NCBI RefSeq assembly: GCF_002688565.1
Contig: NZ_CP024012.1
Location: 115,400 to 179,399 of the forward strand
Reading direction: 5' to 3'
DNA: 64,000 nt
Source of the DNA: Acinetobacter sp. LoGeW2-3
GTDB taxonomy: Bacteria; Pseudomonadota; Gammaproteobacteria; Pseudomonadales; Moraxellaceae
Shown here in pieces: positions 8,280-14,486 of the stretch; position 1 is the first letter of the stretch, and each line of letters opens with the position of its first letter. The notes under the pieces were generated by a model that did not search any database, was not told the origin of the DNA, and worked only from the letters and a program-made list of their open reading frames with translations. The position numbers and the translations under genes are program-made.

Positions 8280-8307
8280 GCTTCGTATAAGGTGTATTAT
8301 GTTAATT
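8280..8307 (+). other. pdif site 3
   Basis: XerC arm GCTTCGTATAA (8280-8290), spacer GGTGTA, XerD arm TTATGTTAATT (8297-8307), close to the published consensus. Same orientation as sites 1 and 2 and opposite to site 4. Confidence 0.88.
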
Positions 8308-8324
8308 TTAGGAAATCTTAAGCT

Positions 8325-8867
8325 TTAGCCAACATAATCTTCAGTTGATATTACTTGAGCATATGCAAATTCAAAAGCGGCCATTAATGTTGCATGGACA
8401 TGACCAGCAGGTACTTTAACGCCATTAAATTCCAAGTCTAGTGTTGCACAAGCATCATGTATCACTTTTACCTTATAACCAAAATCAGAAGCAGCACGAA
8501 CAGCAGCATCAACACACATATGGGTCATAGCACCAATCACGACTAACTCAGTCACTTGATTGCTATCTAAAATTTCTTTGAGATTCGTATTTAAGAACGC
8601 ATTGATGTGATTTTTAATGATTACAGCTTCATCTTCTTGCGGCTTAACTGTGTCCTGAAATTCAATACCATTTGAGCTAGGTTCAAATATAGGAGATTCA
8701 GCATCAGCAATATGTTGGACATGAATCACTTGAGTACCCAGTTGACGGGCCTTCGCAATTACGTTCACTGCATTAGCAGCAGCTTGTTCAATATTTACCA
8801 ATGGTAATTTACCTGTAGGTAGATATTCATTTTGTAAGTCGATAACTAATAAAACTGATTTTGACAT
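8325..8867 (-). CDS. Cysteine hydrolase, isochorismatase-like
   Basis: The 180-residue protein has the isochorismatase/nicotinamidase fold: VLLVIDLQNEY with the catalytic Asp, a Lys in EAVIIKNHINAF, and the nucleophile Cys in VVIGAMTHMCVDAAVRAASDFGYKVKVIHDACAT. Family members hydrolyse amides such as nicotinamide, N-carbamoylsarcosine or ureidoacrylate, or isochorismate. The substrate cannot be told from the sequence. It shares its pdif cassette with an exported metallo-hydrolase and an AraC regulator. Confidence 0.85.
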   Translation of the reverse strand: MSKSVLLVIDLQNEYLPTGKLPLVNIEQAAANAVNVIAKARQLGTQVIHVQHIADAESPIFEPSSNGIEFQDTVKPQEDEAVIIKNHINAFLNTNLKEILDSNQVTELVVIGAMTHMCVDAAVRAASDFGYKVKVIHDACATLDLEFNGVKVPAGHVHATLMAAFEFAYAQVISTEDYVG

Positions 8868-8913
8868 ACCTATTCCTTTACTTAACTAATATTTGTTTTG
8901 TTCTACTTATATT

Positions 8914-8944
8914 TTAAAGAAGTGGAATGCTTCCACTTCTTTAA
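8914..8944. terminator. Bidirectional hairpin between cysteine hydrolase and metallo-hydrolase
   Basis: A perfect 14-bp inverted repeat, TTAAAGAAGTGGAA/TTCCACTTCTTTAA, has a 3-base TGC loop. On the minus strand it lies just after the metallo-hydrolase stop and would end that transcript. Confidence 0.75.
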
Positions 8945-8950
8945 GTTACT

Positions 8951-9835
8951 TTAGAAGGAAAGCGTTTCACCATCGATAGGAATTAAAACCTTATCTTGGA
9001 TTCCTTTGTCTTTTACGTACTCTGCAAGCTCAGCACGTGTTACCGACATGTGGTTAATTGCATCCATGTGAACAGCAACCACTTTAGCATTTGGTGCTTT
9101 CTGAGTTGCACGATAAGTATCTTCTTTGCCCATAATAATGGATTCTTTAAAGCCATCAACCAAAGCATTACCAGTATTCAATACAATTACATCAGGTTTA
9201 AATGTTTGAATCGCTTGATCAACTTCAGAACGCCAGATGGTATCTCCTGCCACATAAACCGTTTCATGGCCAGCAGCTTCAAATACCACACCCATTGCTT
9301 CACCTAATCCAGCTTTAAGCTTAGGAATACGGTACATGGCATCAGTACCGTGTTGACCACCAGTTTTAGTGAGCTTAATCCCTTCAAAGGTCGCTTGAGT
9401 TAATACACGAACATCTTTGAAGCCTTGTGACTGAATGATTTTCTGGTCTTCTTTATTCTGTACGAATAAAGGCATATCTTTCGGAATCGCCGCTTGTGCT
9501 GCATCATCCCAATGATCTAAATGGGTATGGGTCACGATTACCGCATCTACACCTTCTAAAATCGTTTCGGGCTTGATAGGCAAATCGACTAATGGGTTCC
9601 GTAAATAGCTACGATGAGTATCAGGAAAACCTTCATAGAACCCTTTTTTAGCAAACATTGGGTCAATTAAAAAAGTCGTATCAGCATAGGTTACTTTAAT
9701 CGTTGCATTGCGAATTTCTTGTATATGCGTAACTTTAGAAGTATCTCGCTGAACCACCTTATCATTCGCATATAAATGGACTGAAGCCATTGCCAGAGAG
9801 AGTGCAATAACAGAGCTACTTAAAATTTTATTCAT
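8951..9835 (-). CDS. Exported metallo-beta-lactamase-fold hydrolase
   Basis: The 294-residue protein has an N-terminal signal peptide (SSSVIALSLAMASVHLYA). An MBL fold of the UlaG/L-ascorbate lactonase-like type follows, with ATIKVTYADTTFLIDPMF, the metal motif VTHTHLDHWD, then VYVAGDTIW and VVAVHMDAINH. It probably hydrolyses a small molecule in the periplasm. It is not a recognised antibiotic beta-lactamase. It is divergent from the AraC-type gene at 9954, which may regulate it. Confidence 0.82.
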   Translation of the reverse strand: MNKILSSSVIALSLAMASVHLYANDKVVQRDTSKVTHIQEIRNATIKVTYADTTFLIDPMFAKKGFYEGFPDTHRSYLRNPLVDLPIKPETILEGVDAVIVTHTHLDHWDDAAQAAIPKDMPLFVQNKEDQKIIQSQGFKDVRVLTQATFEGIKLTKTGGQHGTDAMYRIPKLKAGLGEAMGVVFEAAGHETVYVAGDTIWRSEVDQAIQTFKPDVIVLNTGNALVDGFKESIIMGKEDTYRATQKAPNAKVVAVHMDAINHMSVTRAELAEYVKDKGIQDKVLIPIDGETLSF

Positions 9836-9953
9836 GTTCCAGATCCAATCATTTAGTCATACTCGAATCATGATAGGAAAAATTAAACAATAAAATTGTC
9901 CTTAAGGACAATCATCGAAACTATTAGGACAAAATGCTATATTTACATTTTTA

Positions 9954-10946
9954 ATGGAGAAATTTGAAGTGGCGATACCTCGTATAGGACTATTTATATA
10001 TCCGAATATAAATCCATTTCACTTTTCAGTTCCTCATATTATTTTTAATACAAAGATTGGCGATAAACCTTTATTCGAGCTGAAAATATTCTCTCTTGAC
10101 AACCAACCTGTCAAAACTGGAAGTGCCATGTCAATTATGCCTGATGGTGGAGTCGAACTTATTAATGACTTTGATCTTGTCATCATTCCGGGCTGGGACG
10201 ATTTCAATCATGTACCTGAACAGATGCTAATAGATAAACTAAATCAAGCACATAAAAATGGATCTAGAATAGTCGGTTTGTGTTATGGCACTTATGCATT
10301 GGCATATGCAGGCTTACTCAACCATAAAAAGGCAGCAACACATTGGATGGCTGAACAAGATTTCAGTAAGCGGTTTCCACAGGTTCAACTTGATCATGAT
10401 GCCCTGTACGTAGAAGACCAAAGGATTGTCACCTCTGCAGGAACAGGTGCTGCACTAGATTGCTGTTTATACTTGGTACGTGAAATTTATAATGCACATA
10501 TTGCTAATAAGGTTTCCCGAGTTATGGTCATTCCCCCTCATCGTGAAGGTGGACAGGCACAATTCATTGAGCAACCAGTAGCCAAATCTGGTCAAGATGC
10601 TCAAATTAACCTTTTACTCGATTTCTTAAGACAAAATTTAGCGATACAGCATAGTATTGAAAGCTTAGCTAAACGTGCTCATATGACACGTAGAACATTT
10701 ACACGACACTTTAAAAAAGCCACTGGTATGACGCCAGTTGATTGGCTAAATACCGAAAGAATTAGGTTTAGCTGTGAATTATTAGAAACCACAAGCTTGT
10801 CTATCGAAAAGATTACCGAACTTGCAGGGTTCAACAATACCGTGTCATTTAGAAAGAATTTCCGTGAAAAATACAGTACAAGCCCTCAGGCATGGAGAAA
10901 AGCTTTTGGGAACATTAATGAGAATAATCCGCTCCATTTAATATAA
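9954..10946 (+). CDS. GlxA-type AraC regulator (DJ-1/PfpI domain + AraC HTH)
   Basis: The 330-residue protein has an N-terminal DJ-1/PfpI amidotransferase-like domain (IGLFIYPNINPFHFSVP ... IVGLCYGTYALAYAGLL, elbow Cys retained; HWMAEQDF) and a C-terminal AraC domain with two helix-turn-helix segments (SIESLAKRAHMTRRTFTRHFKKATGMTPVDWL ... IEKITELAGFNNTVSFRKNFREKYSTSPQAWR). GlxA-type proteins activate genes in response to small nitrogen or aldehyde metabolites. It is divergent from the MBL-fold gene with 118 bp between. Its 3' end overlaps pdif site 4. Confidence 0.88.
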   Translation: MEKFEVAIPRIGLFIYPNINPFHFSVPHIIFNTKIGDKPLFELKIFSLDNQPVKTGSAMSIMPDGGVELINDFDLVIIPGWDDFNHVPEQMLIDKLNQAHKNGSRIVGLCYGTYALAYAGLLNHKKAATHWMAEQDFSKRFPQVQLDHDALYVEDQRIVTSAGTGAALDCCLYLVREIYNAHIANKVSRVMVIPPHREGGQAQFIEQPVAKSGQDAQINLLLDFLRQNLAIQHSIESLAKRAHMTRRTFTRHFKKATGMTPVDWLNTERIRFSCELLETTSLSIEKITELAGFNNTVSFRKNFREKYSTSPQAWRKAFGNINENNPLHLI

Positions 10947-10963
10947 TGGATATTATACGAAGT
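10936..10963 (-). other. pdif site 4 (inverted)
   Basis: Read on the minus strand: XerC arm ACTTCGTATAA (10963-10953), spacer TATCCA, XerD arm TTATATTAAAT (10946-10936). It is opposite to sites 1-3 and overlaps the stop codon of the AraC-type gene. The 3-to-4 interval is a classic inverted-pdif module. Confidence 0.8.
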
Positions 10964-11149
10964 ACACTTGTATATTATTTTAAAATCAACAACTTAAAAA
11001 TTTAGTCATGACTAAGAAATCAGCAGAAATCCACTTTTGTAATAAGTCGATGAGTTTTTAAGCGAATCTGTAACATTTTGCCAAGAAAATTGGTTATTAA
11101 ATAATCAATTTAATAGTCAGTGCCCATTTCATGCGGATCCAGGTTGCGA

Positions 11150-11382
11150 AATTATCCCCAATTGCTGTGGATAAAATTTAGGCTATTTTGTAGGTTAGAA
11201 CGTACAAGGATATCGGTCCTTTGCGGCTATTTAGATGACCTCAAATTTCCTATGATGAAGTCATCAGGAACAGGAAGTTCCATAACATAAAACAATAATT
11301 ATAAGTTATTACACATGGACCAGAGGGCATAACCGCACACTAAGAAAAAGTAAAAAACCCTGGCAGGATGCCAGGGTTTTTT
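11150..11382 (+). ncRNA. Candidate structured small RNA, copy A
   Basis: No ORF is supported from 10967 to 11400, but 11150-11382 shares patchy similarity with 34320-34550: AAATTATCCxCAATTxCTGTGG, then TCGGxCCTTTGCGGCT, CAGGAACAGGAAG/GAGAGCAGGAAG, AACAATA, and AAACCxTGGCAGGATG. Copy A ends in a perfect terminator (AAAAAACCCTGGC/GCCAGGGTTTTTT, 11352-11382). Conservation without coding capacity plus a terminator points to an RNA. It may belong to the multi-copy C4-like small RNAs reported in Acinetobacter; this is from memory and unverified. The 5' end is a guess. Confidence 0.45.
11352..11382. terminator. Intrinsic terminator of the candidate RNA (bidirectional)
   Basis: A 13-bp stem, AAAAAACCCTGGC/GCCAGGGTTTTTT, with a 5-base loop and T runs on both strands. 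It would also terminate the gene at 11401-11718, which converges on it. Confidence 0.9.
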
Positions 11383-11400
11383 ATAGTCTGAATATAGTAA

Positions 11401-11718
11401 TTAGCGAGCAGTAGTATCTAATTGGTTTTGATTGATAAATTTAATTAGCGTATCTTGAATAAACTCTTCTAGTTCAATACCTTGCTGTTTAATTATGTTT
11501 TCAACCTTTGTAATAATTTCGCTCTCTAACTCAAATGAGATTTCTGCTGAAGTCGACATCAGTAAATCATAGTTGTTTTCTACGATTTTTCTAAAAGCTT
11601 CTTCTAGATTATTCTGGGATGGGACATTGAAGGATAGCCGTAGAGAACTATTAATAATTTCAACATGCGTATATCCAAGATATTCTGTACTTTTTCCGAC
11701 AAATCCTAAATGCTTCAT
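11401..11718 (-). CDS. Hypothetical protein, 105 aa
   Basis: I do not recognise this protein. The N-terminal half is beta-rich (GYTHVEIINSSLRLSFNVPS). The C-terminus (ESEIITKVENIIKQQGIELEEFIQDTLIKFIN) has the spacing of a ribbon-helix-helix tail such as in RelB/ParD-type antitoxins. It lies 54 bp downstream of the HigBA pair on the same strand and ends at a strong terminator. It could be an accessory or orphan antitoxin; no toxin partner is adjacent. Confidence 0.55.
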   Translation of the reverse strand: MKHLGFVGKSTEYLGYTHVEIINSSLRLSFNVPSQNNLEEAFRKIVENNYDLLMSTSAEISFELESEIITKVENIIKQQGIELEEFIQDTLIKFINQNQLDTTAR

Positions 11719-11772
11719 AATAGTTCTCGAATCTAGTAATAGCGAATAGCCCTTAATCGAGAGCTATCTAAA

Positions 11773-12087
11773 TCAAGCTAGGCTTTCTTTTACAAATTTT
11801 GGATCAACAATAAATAATCTAATAAGTGATGTTGCGGCTCCTGAAGGTCTTCTAGCACCTTGTTCCCAAGATTCAAGTGTACGTCTTGAAACACCAAGGA
11901 GTTTGGCAAACTGTTCTTGTGTAAGTTGTGCCTTTCTACGAGCTAATGCTACATCTGTCTCAGTGATTACAGTTCTTTTAGCAGCATTATTAGCAAGCAT
12001 ATCATCTATACCTTGCAATATTTCAGCTTCAATATCTCTTGTTGCTTCAAAAGCTTCGAGTTCTTTTTCAGTCATTAAACGAGTCAT
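11773..12087 (-). CDS. higA: HigA-type antitoxin (XRE family)
   Basis: The 104-residue antitoxin has a C-terminal XRE helix-turn-helix (LTQEQFAKLLGVSRRTLESWEQGARRPSGAATSLIRLF) and an acidic N-terminus (MTRLMTEKELEAFEATRDIEAEI) that would mask the toxin. It overlaps the upstream toxin gene by 20 bp in another frame, the usual HigBA order. This type of pair is very common on Acinetobacter plasmids. It is expected to repress its own promoter at the palindromes near 12405-12442. Confidence 0.85.
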   Translation of the reverse strand: MTRLMTEKELEAFEATRDIEAEILQGIDDMLANNAAKRTVITETDVALARRKAQLTQEQFAKLLGVSRRTLESWEQGARRPSGAATSLIRLFIVDPKFVKESLA

Positions 12088-12391
12088 TTAATTTCTCCAC
12101 CAATGCTTGAAGAGTTTTCTTACTAAGCTGTACCGTTTGCTTTTTACTGTACAGAGTTAATAGCCAGATCTCTCCATTTGTTAAACGATTAAAGTAGATG
12201 ACTCTGACACCAGCACTTTTACCTCTGCCCCCGCTCGTCCATCTAATTTTACGAATACCACCTGAATTAGGCTCTACATCTCCAGCTTCAGGATTTAATG
12301 CCAAGAATGTTTTAAATTCTTCGTACTCTTCCTGGGACCAATAAACAAGACAGTATTTAGTAAATAATGGGGTTTCACATATTGTATACAT
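12068..12391 (-). CDS. higB: RelE/HigB-type toxin
   Basis: The 107-residue RelE-superfamily toxin (HigB2-like) shows VYWSQEEYEEFKTFLALNPEAGDVEPNSGGIRKIRWTSGGRGKSAGVRVIYF and IWLLTLYSKKQTVQLSKKTLQAL. The basic residues in GGIRKIRW/GKSAGVRV fit ribosome-dependent mRNA cleavage. It is the first gene of the operon, transcribed leftward from the palindrome-containing promoter region. Confidence 0.87.
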   Translation of the reverse strand: MYTICETPLFTKYCLVYWSQEEYEEFKTFLALNPEAGDVEPNSGGIRKIRWTSGGRGKSAGVRVIYFNRLTNGEIWLLTLYSKKQTVQLSKKTLQALVEKLNDSFND

Positions 12392-12404
12392 TGCTGATGT
12401 TCAT

Positions 12405-12442
12405 ACTACCCTGTAGTAATTTATCATATACCACTATGTAGT
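12405..12442. promoter_or_regulatory. Twin palindromes upstream of higBA (candidate operator)
   Basis: ACTACCCTGTAGT (12405-12417) and ACTATGTAGT (12433-12442) are two short palindromes sharing ACTA...GTAGT arms just upstream of the toxin start. This is the arrangement expected for cooperative HigA autorepression. Confidence 0.5.
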
Positions 12443-12629
12443 ATTATTGAATATTAATTTTCATCTTTTTGATTATTTAGATTTAAAAAGCTGAGTTCTT
12501 ATATAATTCTGAGGGTAAAGGCTATCAAATATGCATACGTAAAATTCTGTGTGAAACAATATTGAAGAATTCAAAAATCACCCTTTAGATTAGGAGCAAT
12601 AGGATGAACTACTTTGCACAGGATCCCTT

Positions 12630-12647
12630 CTAGGTAATGTTACCTAG
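12630..12647. promoter_or_regulatory. Perfect palindrome overlapping the ribosome site of the 102-aa gene
   Basis: CTAGGTAATGTTACCTAG is a perfect 18-bp palindrome whose right arm runs into the TAGGAGG ribosome site of the gene at 12656. It could be an operator or an mRNA hairpin that sequesters the ribosome site. Confidence 0.4.
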
Positions 12648-12655
12648 GAGGAATC

Positions 12656-12964
12656 ATGAAAAGACTGAGATCTCAGTATCATCAATCTGTAAAAAAGCCA
12701 CATCCTAATGATTATTTTTATAAACGCTTTCCTAATGTGAAAAGCGTTTATCATAAAAAATTCAGTACACACCAAGAGAAAAGCTTTTATTCAATTCATT
12801 GCATTGAATATAAAGACTATCCTCTTAAACTTCGTGTAGCGCGAGGGCCTGGTCTAGCTGAAGCATGGGATGATCTTCCAGCATATGTCTATAAAGTTGC
12901 TAAAAGTTGGAAGCATAATTCCAGAAGACAGCATCAGTACTACAAAGAACATGAACAACACTAA
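12656..12964 (+). CDS. Basic hypothetical protein, 102 aa
   Basis: A strong ribosome site (TAGGAGG) and a downstream terminator (AAAAATGAGGGA/TCCCTCATTTTT, 12966-12994) support a real gene. The protein is rich in Lys, His, Arg and Tyr (RSQYHQSVKKPHPNDYFYKRFPNVKSVYHKKF ... KVAKSWKHNSRRQHQYYKEHEQH). No catalytic motif or membrane segment is seen. Similar small proteins are familiar on Acinetobacter plasmids, but I cannot assign a function. Confidence 0.65.
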   Translation: MKRLRSQYHQSVKKPHPNDYFYKRFPNVKSVYHKKFSTHQEKSFYSIHCIEYKDYPLKLRVARGPGLAEAWDDLPAYVYKVAKSWKHNSRRQHQYYKEHEQH

Positions 12965-12965
12965 G

Positions 12966-12994
12966 AAAAATGAGGGAGTTTTTCCCTCATTTTT
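12966..12994 (+). terminator. Intrinsic terminator
   Basis: AAAAATGAGGGA/TCCCTCATTTTT hairpin directly overlapping the stop region of the 102-aa gene, followed by further T residues. Confidence 0.85.
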
Positions 12995-13129
12995 TGTATA
13001 AAACTCATTCTAAAAGACTGATTATTAGAAATAGATAAAGGATTCTGCATCATTGAAAGAGTAAAATTTATAAAATCAGAAGTATTGAAATTGCCTTCTG
13101 TTAACTTGATGAAATGAGTACTAAAACCT

Positions 13130-13396
13130 ATGAAAAGAGATGGAATTTTAGGACATGACCCTTCTGAAAAAATCATTTTTTGCTTTCTTTTTGAAAATGA
13201 TGAAAAGGTTATCTCGCTGTTCGTTCGCTATTCAGATGAAAATACGATGAATATTGCAAAGCAGTCAGTCACTTTACATAGCCTATTTTGGAAATCAGAT
13301 ACGAGTGCACAAAATTTGAAGGAATTATTTGAAACTGATCCTTCCTTAGTAAATTTAGGCGTAGAGTTTTGGGCAGAATTTTTTTCAAAGCAATAA
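13130..13396 (+). CDS. Hypothetical protein, 88 aa
   Basis: An unrecognised small protein (KIIFCFLFENDEKVISLFVRYSDENTMN ... LVNLGVEFWAEFFSKQ) with no clear ribosome site. It lies 34 bp upstream of a truncated helix-turn-helix gene on the same strand, as in small two-gene modules. It does not look like RelE or MazF. It may itself be a fragment. Confidence that it is expressed is low to moderate. Confidence 0.4.
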   Translation: MKRDGILGHDPSEKIIFCFLFENDEKVISLFVRYSDENTMNIAKQSVTLHSLFWKSDTSAQNLKELFETDPSLVNLGVEFWAEFFSKQ

Positions 13397-13430
13397 AAGA
13401 AATCGATTTTACTTTAGAAAGGACAATTTA

Positions 13431-13613
13431 ATGGATAAAAAACTATTTGATCATCTAGTCCTTTCCCTAAAAGAAGCAGGCACCATCAAACACGATGAAA
13501 TTCTGGCAAGCCGGATCACAGACCTTAGACTGGCCGCTAATAAAACACTCCCTGAAAAAAATGAAGTTAATCCCAACATAGTTTTAGGACATTTCTATTT
13601 GGTTATTAGGTAG
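13431..13613 (+). pseudogene. Truncated XRE-type antitoxin or regulator
   Basis: A good ribosome site (GAAAGGA) precedes the ATG. The start (MDKKLFDHLVLSLKEAGTIK ... ILASRITDL) resembles the N-terminus of small HigA-like regulators that have a helix-turn-helix further on. The gene-derived part ends at about 13584, where a 52-bp ISNCY end begins; the last ten or so codons (VLGHFYLVIR) are read from the insertion-sequence end. The DNA-binding half is missing, so it is presumably inactive. Confidence 0.6.
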
Positions 13614-13636
13614 GACATTTCTACTTGGGAATAACA
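13585..13636 (-). mobile_element. Solo ISNCY end (remnant)
   Basis: The reverse complement of 13585-13636 reads TGTTATTCCCAAGTAGAAAT and onward, matching the left end of the ISNCY element at 4022-4073 with only a few differences (ACCTAATAACC versus ACCTAAAAACC). No transposase accompanies it. It lies in inverted orientation to the full element, so the 4.0-13.6 kb mosaic is bracketed by inverted copies of the same end. Confidence 0.85.
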
Positions 13637-13766
13637 ATAATCAATAGCTAGTAGTTCAACATACTTAAAGCGTATTCAAGGGCTAAAAATTATAGAAATC
13701 TACCCTACTTAATACGTTTAATTTTCAAGAAAATAACACTGGTTGAGCTTTGGGAACGTAAAAATG

Positions 13767-13798
13767 ATATGGCTGCCGATTGATACCAGCAGCCATAT
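13767..13798 (-). terminator. Terminator of the mgd operon
   Basis: A perfect 10-bp inverted repeat, ATATGGCTGC/GCAGCCATAT, 26 bp after the mgdD stop and followed on the minus strand by ATTTTTA. Confidence 0.7.
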
Positions 13799-13823
13799 GG
13801 AAGGGCTTATAGTTGGAGGAACT

Positions 13824-14483
13824 TTAAAGTAGTGTGTTAACACCTATTACTTTACCGTTAAATTCAATTATTGCATCAATCAGCACTTCCCATAAATACA
13901 ATGATGCAGAGCGATCACACAGAATGCTAAATTTCGGACAGATTTCATCGCTGACATTCAGCACAATCGCATTAATACGTGCTACTGAAGTCTGCACGAT
14001 CTGACCCGGCTTAAATTCTTCGGAACTGAGGTCAACACCGCAAAGCTTCGCCATAATGGCTGATACATAATCTCCAGTAAGCATCATCCATGCATGGCTA
14101 TCTTGGCGAGGTAACAAATAATTGAGAGACTCATCCATCTGCCAATCAGCTTCAAGTGCAGCGGCTTTGTCACCGAAATCCTTTAATGATCCTAGAACCA
14201 GATATTCAGTTGCAGACAGACACCCAACAAAACTGCCATCGTCCTGTGCAAGTACGGTATTTGGTACTTCTGGTGTGCGATATCCTTTTTGCTGCAAATA
14301 TGTCTCTGCATCTACACCACGGAAGCCAACACGAGATAAATGAGTCAGATCAATCAGGCCGCAGCGTTTAAGCTGCTCCTGCTGATTTGGTGTAGTCAGA
14401 AAATATTTGCCTGAACCATAAGCATCATATTTTTCAAATGTGCGCTGAATTAAACTGCGCTCTGCCTGATATAGATTTTGCAT
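13824..14483 (-). CDS. mgdD: N-methylglutamate dehydrogenase, gamma-like subunit (SoxG-like)
   Basis: The 219-residue protein resembles the SoxG (gamma) subunit of heterotetrameric sarcosine oxidase, which has a GcvT-like fold (CGLIDLTHLSRVGFRGVDAETYLQQKGYRTPEVPN ... SSEEFKPGQIVQTSVARINAIVL). It is the last gene of a six-gene minus-strand operon, 3 bp after the SoxA-like gene. Sox and Mgd complexes share the same subunit order. I choose N-methylglutamate dehydrogenase because gmaS, dmm, tdm and tmm are linked; sarcosine oxidase gamma is the alternative. Confidence 0.75.
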   Translation of the reverse strand: MQNLYQAERSLIQRTFEKYDAYGSGKYFLTTPNQQEQLKRCGLIDLTHLSRVGFRGVDAETYLQQKGYRTPEVPNTVLAQDDGSFVGCLSATEYLVLGSLKDFGDKAAALEADWQMDESLNYLLPRQDSHAWMMLTGDYVSAIMAKLCGVDLSSEEFKPGQIVQTSVARINAIVLNVSDEICPKFSILCDRSASLYLWEVLIDAIIEFNGKVIGVNTLL

Positions 14484-14486
14484 CGT

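Noticed and set aside
8969..9835. Antibiotic metallo-beta-lactamase
   Set aside because: The THTHLDHWD protein has the fold but resembles lactonase-like MBL proteins, not known carbapenemases.
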